Positions 5,731 through 8,727 of a DNA stretch of 8,727 bases are shown piece after piece. Source of the stretch: Thermoplasmata archaeon (lineage in GTDB: Archaea; Thermoplasmatota; Thermoplasmata; Thermoplasmatales; Thermoplasmataceae); assembly GCA_021806345.1 (NCBI GenBank), contig JAJZXP010000069.1, positions 1 through 8,727 of the forward strand. Reading direction: 5' to 3'. The notes beneath the pieces were generated by a model. It made no database searches. It worked only from the letters and a program-made list of their open reading frames with translations, and was not told where the DNA came from. Positions within the stretch are counted from its first letter, which is position 1. Each line of letters starts with the position of its first letter. Position numbers and translations under genes: made by a program.

Positions 5731-6224
5731 TTATGAGGGTGGCCTGTGCATTCCAATATTGTTGCAACAACAGCAATTACGTCAGTCGCATTAACCGCCT
5801 TTAAAACATCATCGTGCATTTCGTAGCCTTTATAGTCAGGATTCCCATCCCATACGGGCGTATTTTGGTCGTAACCTTTTAGTCTGTTAATATTTGTGGC
5901 ATGCCATTTAATCTCCAGATCCCTGGCAGCTTTCCAATTTGAATTATCCAAAATATAGTATGCATGCTTGTTTGGGATATACATATCAACAAAAATAATG
6001 GCTTTATCTTTCCCGTCTGCCCCAATCCCTAAGTTGTGAGGCCATACTTTTTTAGTTTTTGCCTTGACAGTAACCATTAATTTCCCTCTTCCGCTAACAG
6101 GACAGGTCGCCTTCAAACATCCGTTTTCGTTTGGTTGATGGTTTTGGCTGACAGAAAACCCGTTGGATCTAAGATACCCAGCAACGCTATCTTCCCCAAT
6201 TCTATGTATGCCCTTTTTTGTCAT
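5721..6224 (-). CDS. Restriction-endonuclease-like protein, 167 aa, active site apparently altered
   Basis: The N-terminus RIGEDSVAGYLRSNGFSV (residues 8-25) and the later strand KLMVTVKAKTKKVWP (48-62), followed by AIIFVDMY...HAYYIL (75-92), follow the layout of PD-(D/E)XK nuclease-like proteins that typically read GE..va.yL...G..V, then D-[IL]-x-A...I-Q-V-K-T-K...W-P, then V-F-V-D-L...Y-I-V. Two expected catalytic residues are not seen: the Asp position reads Cys36 (NENGCLKAT) and the acidic or Gln residue of the Q-V-K motif reads Thr52 (V-T-V-K). This suggests a non-cutting nucleic-acid-binding version or a divergent active site. The ATG at 6224 is supported by a TATA-like tract ~25 nt upstream. 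It diverges from the RecB-like nuclease gene and precedes the AbrB-like gene on the same strand. The fold assignment is by pattern only. Confidence 0.65.
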   Translation of the reverse strand: MTKKGIHRIGEDSVAGYLRSNGFSVSQNHQPNENGCLKATCPVSGRGKLMVTVKAKTKKVWPHNLGIGADGKDKAIIFVDMYIPNKHAYYILDNSNWKAARDLEIKWHATNINRLKGYDQNTPVWDGNPDYKGYEMHDDVLKAVNATDVIAVVATILECTGHPHNMP

Positions 6225-6603
6225 AAGTCCAAAGATATATTTTTAATATATATAGATTCATTTCTGTCGAGCTTTGCATTTAAAATGCCATTTTCAGAGG
6301 ATTTTATATAATTTTCATTTTTTAGGTGTAGCTAGTGTTTTGCACAATTACCATAAAAGGTCTCCCATTCTTGCTGGATCCATATCATTCCTTTCCTTTC
6401 CCATTGTCCTTTTGAAATTACAGCAATTCATGTACACTATCAAAAGTTGCCAATTTTTCACAAAAGATGTGTTAAGAGAATTTTAATATACTGTATAAGG
6501 CATCTATATTAGCCTTCCGGTAAGAAAACTGTCCTTAGGGTGGACAAAGGGGTTGATTTAGTGAAATCAGAAGGAGTTACTCAGGGCCTAATAGCTATTA
6601 AAA
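6225..6603. other. Divergent intergenic region between the two nuclease-like genes
   Basis: This 379-bp gap holds the leaderless promoter of the minus-strand 167-aa gene (about 6236-6256) and a second TATA-like stretch, TTTAATATACTGTATAAGG (about 6483-6501), that could drive the plus-strand nuclease gene. That would leave a leader of some 80 nt, within which a 33-codon frame starting with GTG at 6540 ends inside the nuclease gene. A 70-codon plus-strand frame at 6274-6486 is rich in His, Phe and Leu with no family resemblance and is not called. Confidence 0.5.
6236..6256 (-). promoter_or_regulatory. TATA-like element of the 167-aa gene
   Basis: The minus strand reads TATATATATTAAAAATATATC, centred about 24 nt before the ATG at 6224, with no ribosome binding site; this fits a leaderless archaeal promoter. 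Confidence 0.55.
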
Positions 6604-7623
6604 ATGGAAGTGGTGAATATTTCATTAACAAGTTTACTTAAGAATGGTATGGGAATTAAAATATCTCAACTCATACCAATACCGTATGAGACTGTGGAAC
6701 AAAATCTCGAAATAAAGGCTCCTGTAATTACTAAAAATGCTCCAGCCATTGGTGTAGCCTTTGATTACCTCCTAAGAAATGAATTAAAAAGATCACATCC
6801 CGATTCGGTAGAAGCTACAACAGTTGCTTCCCAATCCATAGATATAGTTAAAAATCATATTGCCCTCAATAAAAAATGCGTGCTAAGGAATAAAGTCTTA
6901 CACAAAAGCGATTTGATAAAGCTTAAAGAGCTAGAAACAAATTATTTCAATGCAAGAAAAGAATTTTATGAAAGTGGGAAATTAACAGAAAAATTCCTTG
7001 AGCTTACCGTGAAATTTTCAAGATTGGACTCAATATACAGAGCTGGGACCTATACCGACTTTACGGAAGAAGTTCCAATGCAGGATATAGATGATTTGAG
7101 ATCGTTGTACATAATAATTCCTGAAAAGTTTAAGAATCTGGGTGATAAATGGATCCTTGATATGGGCTTTGGTAACTCTTCAAAAATAGTTGGTGGTGCT
7201 GATGTTGACTTGATTACTGGGAATACCATGATAGATATTAAGACAACAAAAAGAATAAAACTTGGCGATTATGAGTGGGGTCAGTTAGTTGGGTATGCAG
7301 TTCTAGCTGAAATAGAGAGAGGAAATGACATTTCCTTTCCTAGGATAGATAGATTAGGTTTATACTTTTCAAGGTATGCTTACATCTGGACAATAGACTC
7401 GCAACATATTTATCGAAATCCGAATTACAAAAAAGTCAAAGAGCTGATTCTTAGTTCCGGAGGAAATTTCGGTCGTCTAAGAATGGATGAACGAGACCAT
7501 ATAACCTATTACGGGGATGAAATTCCGGATGAATATAAAAAAGACTTTTTTGGAACTGATAACACGACCTATGGAGGGTCAATAGATGAATTTTTCCGGA
7601 AAAATAAAGAATTCAGACGCTAA
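6604..7623 (+). CDS. RecB/Cas4-like PD-(D/E)XK nuclease, 339 aa
   Basis: The C-terminal half carries the nuclease signature in order: IVGGADVDLI (residues 195-204; catalytic Asp200 or Asp202), MIDIKTTK (209-216; Asp211-Ile-Lys213 as the D/E-x-K pair) and GQLVGYAVLA (226-235), the Q-x-x-x-Y motif that marks RecB- and Cas4-type nucleases. The N-terminal segment PAIGVAFDYLLRNELKRSHP (47-66) matches the G-x-x-F-D/H motif I of the same class. All expected catalytic residues are present, so the protein is probably active on DNA. Residues ~85-165 are helical and form an insertion between motif I and the core. The ATG at 6604 has no ribosome binding site; Met16 (6649) is an alternative. No cas genes or CRISPR array are near, so it is not a Cas4 in context. 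It may act as a stand-alone defence nuclease, or as the effector for the nearby DGQHR/GHKL pair; that link is inferred only. Confidence 0.8.
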   Translation: MEVVNISLTSLLKNGMGIKISQLIPIPYETVEQNLEIKAPVITKNAPAIGVAFDYLLRNELKRSHPDSVEATTVASQSIDIVKNHIALNKKCVLRNKVLHKSDLIKLKELETNYFNARKEFYESGKLTEKFLELTVKFSRLDSIYRAGTYTDFTEEVPMQDIDDLRSLYIIIPEKFKNLGDKWILDMGFGNSSKIVGGADVDLITGNTMIDIKTTKRIKLGDYEWGQLVGYAVLAEIERGNDISFPRIDRLGLYFSRYAYIWTIDSQHIYRNPNYKKVKELILSSGGNFGRLRMDERDHITYYGDEIPDEYKKDFFGTDNTTYGGSIDEFFRKNKEFRR

Positions 7624-7628
7624 ATCTA

Positions 7629-7647
7629 TTCTCTTCCAATTTTTTTT
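7629..7647 (+). terminator. T-run terminator after the RecB-like nuclease
   Basis: A run of eight T residues (7640-7647), within a pyrimidine-rich segment, follows the TAA at 7623 by 16 nt, suitable for archaeal termination. Confidence 0.5.
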
Positions 7648-7836
7648 CAGGTCGATAAGCGAGAAGATATTGGGCAGCAACACTTAAACGTCATATTTAC
7701 GTGGACAAACCTCACCATTGTTACATAAACGTGGTAACTGTTGAATTTTCCATTGATGATTGGTTATGGTTTCTTCAAGGGAACTCCTCCTTACCAATCC
7801 TCTTCCCTTCTGATCCCCTTGTCTTCGCTCCTACCT

Positions 7837-7986
7837 CTATTCCTTTGTATTCTTTCTCTTCTTATCCGTATCAGCAGCATCATCATTCTCATGTACCTCG
7901 CACTTTTCCTCAGGTGTAGTTACCTGTGGAGACTCTGTACAACGAAGAGTTCCTTTTAGGGCGTTCGAAAAGGGGAGTGGTGGCAT
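7837..7986 (-). CDS. Doubtful short reading frame, 49 aa
   Basis: A minus-strand frame begins MPPLPFSNALKGTLRC and ends in a charged tail, CEVHENDDAADTDKKRKN. It overlaps relic B in another frame. The tail composition and the purine-rich minus strand suggest it was once coding, perhaps the frameshifted continuation of relic B, but it has no promoter or ribosome binding site and no recognised family. It is probably not an intact gene. Confidence 0.2.
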   Translation of the reverse strand: MPPLPFSNALKGTLRCTESPQVTTPEEKCEVHENDDAADTDKKRKNTKE

Positions 7987-8042
7987 ATAAAGAAAGAAAC
8001 CAATTTCGAACGGTAGGTTTTTGGTAGGTCCGCCAATTTCAT
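7920..8042 (-). pseudogene. Coding relic B (related to relic A), interrupted by a stop codon
   Basis: From an ATG at 8042 the minus strand reads MKLADLPKTYRSKLVSFFIC then HHSPFRTP, a TAA stop (7956-7958), and continues in the same frame with KELFVVQSLHR before a second TAA (7920-7922). It matches relic A (5270-5452) at PKT, K, FFI, FR and KE-x-FV. Relic A has CAA (Gln) where B has TAA, so the stop looks like a single nonsense change. A TATA-like element sits 25 nt before the ATG, so this copy once had, or still has, a leaderless promoter. A transposase origin is possible but not proven. Confidence 0.45.
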
Positions 8043-8059
8043 AAATACCCCAGAACTAA

Positions 8060-8072
8060 GATAATATAAAAC
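8060..8072 (-). promoter_or_regulatory. TATA-like element upstream of relic B
   Basis: The minus strand reads TTTTATATTATCT, centred about 25 nt before the ATG at 8042, matching the leaderless promoters elsewhere in the window. Confidence 0.4.
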
Positions 8073-8503
8073 AGGAGAATGTACTGTTTATCTCAGGATC
8101 AAGCTGTCTTTCAAGAGAGGCAAAATTAGTAGCTAAAGAGATTCCAAGTACATGCAGCAGTGCAACCGTGTATCAGTTCTTTTTCGCCCATACACTTACT
8201 TGCGGAATCATGACAGAAATTTAGCCCTCCATGAAACAGCCACAACTTTATTCTATTCACCATAAAATACTGTAACTTCTGCCTCTCCAATACTGATTTA
8301 GTCCTAGACATCAATAAGGACTATAACTCTAAATGATGGTCCTAGTCTTGAAATGACAGATACATAAACAAACGTGAAATTGTCTAAAAAGGCATAAATT
8401 AAACCTTACCTCCACGTTTTTTGTGTAATAGGGAGCACATATTCCCGTACTTCAATATCCGTAGAATGCCTATTGTATGACTTCTCTGCTTAATGTCGGA
8501 AGA

Positions 8504-8516
8504 TTCATATACATAT
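8504..8516 (+). promoter_or_regulatory. TATA-like element of the transposase gene
   Basis: TTCATATACATAT is centred about 24 nt before the ATG at 8534, with no ribosome binding site, as for a leaderless start. The reading frame is open further upstream to an ATG at 8477, but the family usually begins at M-x-x-L-P-x-W-V, which supports 8534. Confidence 0.45.
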
Positions 8517-8536
8517 TACGCATACTACGTAATATG
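8512..8536. repeat. Perfect 9-bp inverted repeat over the transposase start codon
   Basis: The arms CATATTACG (8512-8520) and CGTAATATG (8528-8536) are perfect complements separated by CATACTA. The right arm ends with the ATG of the transposase. It could be an operator or a hairpin that hides the start codon in read-through transcripts, a known means of protection in some insertion sequences. It may also be part of the element's end. Confidence 0.6.
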
Positions 8537-8727
8537 GCTGAACTACCGGAATGGGTTAGAAAATACAAGACAAAGGGTGTTGAGATCCGGGTTTCCGGAC
8601 CGAACTACTATGCCTATGAGATGAGCAGTAAATGGAATCCGAAGAAGAAGAGGGCGGACAAGGTAACTGGAGAGTATCTCGGTGTTGTTACCAGGGAGGG
8701 AATAGTGAAGCCCCGTTCCATAGGAAT
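8534..8727 (+). CDS. IS4/IS1634-like DDE transposase, N-terminal 64 aa (cut off by window edge)
   Basis: The frame starts MAELPEWVRKYKTKGVEIRV, followed by GPNYYAYEMSSKWNPKKKRA and KVTGEYLGVVTREGIVKPRS. This N-terminus (L-P-x-W-V-x-K-x-K-x-K-G-x-E-I-R, Y-Y-x-Y, S-K-W, K-x-x-G-x-Y-L-G) is typical of a DDE transposase group common in archaeal and bacterial IS4/IS1634-like elements. The catalytic DDE residues lie beyond the window. Its codons are richer in G and C (CCG, CGG, GGA, GCG) than those of the neighbouring defence genes, consistent with separate arrival. Whether the full gene is intact cannot be judged. Confidence 0.75.
   Translation, partial: MAELPEWVRKYKTKGVEIRVSGPNYYAYEMSSKWNPKKKRADKVTGEYLGVVTREGIVKPRSIG

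Larger units (their letters stand above)
7624..8533. other. Decayed intergenic region, no intact gene
   Basis: About 900 bp separate the nuclease from the transposase. It contains a T-run terminator, a pyrimidine-rich stretch on the plus strand (about 7780-7920), coding relic B (7920-8042) and short mutually overlapping frames (plus 8060-8224, including SREAKLVAKEIPSTCSSATV; minus 8129-8311, starting MSRTKSVLERQKLQYF) of which neither can be preferred. The content fits an area of degraded mobile-element genes. No tRNA or array is seen. Confidence 0.55.

Noticed and set aside
6274..6486. 70-codon plus-strand frame in the divergent gap
   Set aside because: The composition (His, Phe, Leu, Ser) is unlike a protein of this organism, and it lies in promoter-type AT-rich DNA with no start signal.
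6604..7623. Cas4 of a CRISPR-Cas locus
   Set aside because: The motifs are RecB/Cas4-like, but there is no CRISPR array, no cas1/cas2 and no cysteine cluster typical of Cas4.
7701..7959. Two overlapping plus-strand frames of 72 codons
   Set aside because: They overlap each other, lie in a pyrimidine-biased strand and resemble no protein; the minus strand is the likelier former coding strand.
8129..8311. Minus-strand frame MSRTKSVLERQKLQYF...
   Set aside because: It has no clear promoter or family. A plus-strand frame (8060-8224) covers half of the same DNA with an equally plausible sequence, so neither can be preferred.

Overview
The window looks like an accessory (mobile and defence) segment of an archaeal genome, most likely from the Thermoplasmata (Ferroplasma/Cuniculiplasma-like). 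This is inferred from three things. The DNA is AT-rich with AGA/AGG arginine and ATA isoleucine codons. Several genes have a TATA-like element about 25 nt before the start codon and no ribosome binding site, which indicates leaderless mRNAs, while an internal operon gene carries a Shine-Dalgarno site. The transposase at the right edge has an N-terminus of a kind common in archaea. The taxonomic call is an inference and not a database result.

Left block (1-1483, minus strand): a ribbon-helix-helix (RHH) regulator, two small charged helical proteins (76 and 54 aa, overlapping by ATGA), and the N-terminal 170 residues of a radical SAM protein that runs off the left edge. They may form one operon-like cassette of plasmid or virus type. 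Next to it, on the plus strand, lies a decayed second RHH reading frame.

Central block (1668-5092, plus strand): a two-gene operon. It encodes a DGQHR-domain protein (DndB-like) and a 766-aa GHKL ATPase of MutL/MORC type that also has a beta-rich middle domain, a Gly/Ser linker and a distinct C-terminal domain. No Dnd or Ssp modification genes and no methylase or helicase are present, so this looks like a stand-alone two-gene module. It is the best candidate here for an undescribed defence or DNA-sensing system.

Right-central block (5463-7623): a 51-aa AbrB-like protein and a 167-aa restriction-endonuclease-like protein on the minus strand, then a divergent 339-aa RecB/Cas4-like PD-(D/E)XK nuclease on the plus strand. 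The block is flanked by two decayed, mutually similar minus-strand coding relics (about 5270-5452 and 7920-8042). These appear to be remnants of related proteins, perhaps transposases.

Right end (7624-8727): about 900 bp of decayed DNA with no intact gene, then the start of an IS4/IS1634-like DDE transposase whose start codon lies within a perfect 9-bp inverted repeat. The layout is that of a defence island assembled and eroded by mobile elements.
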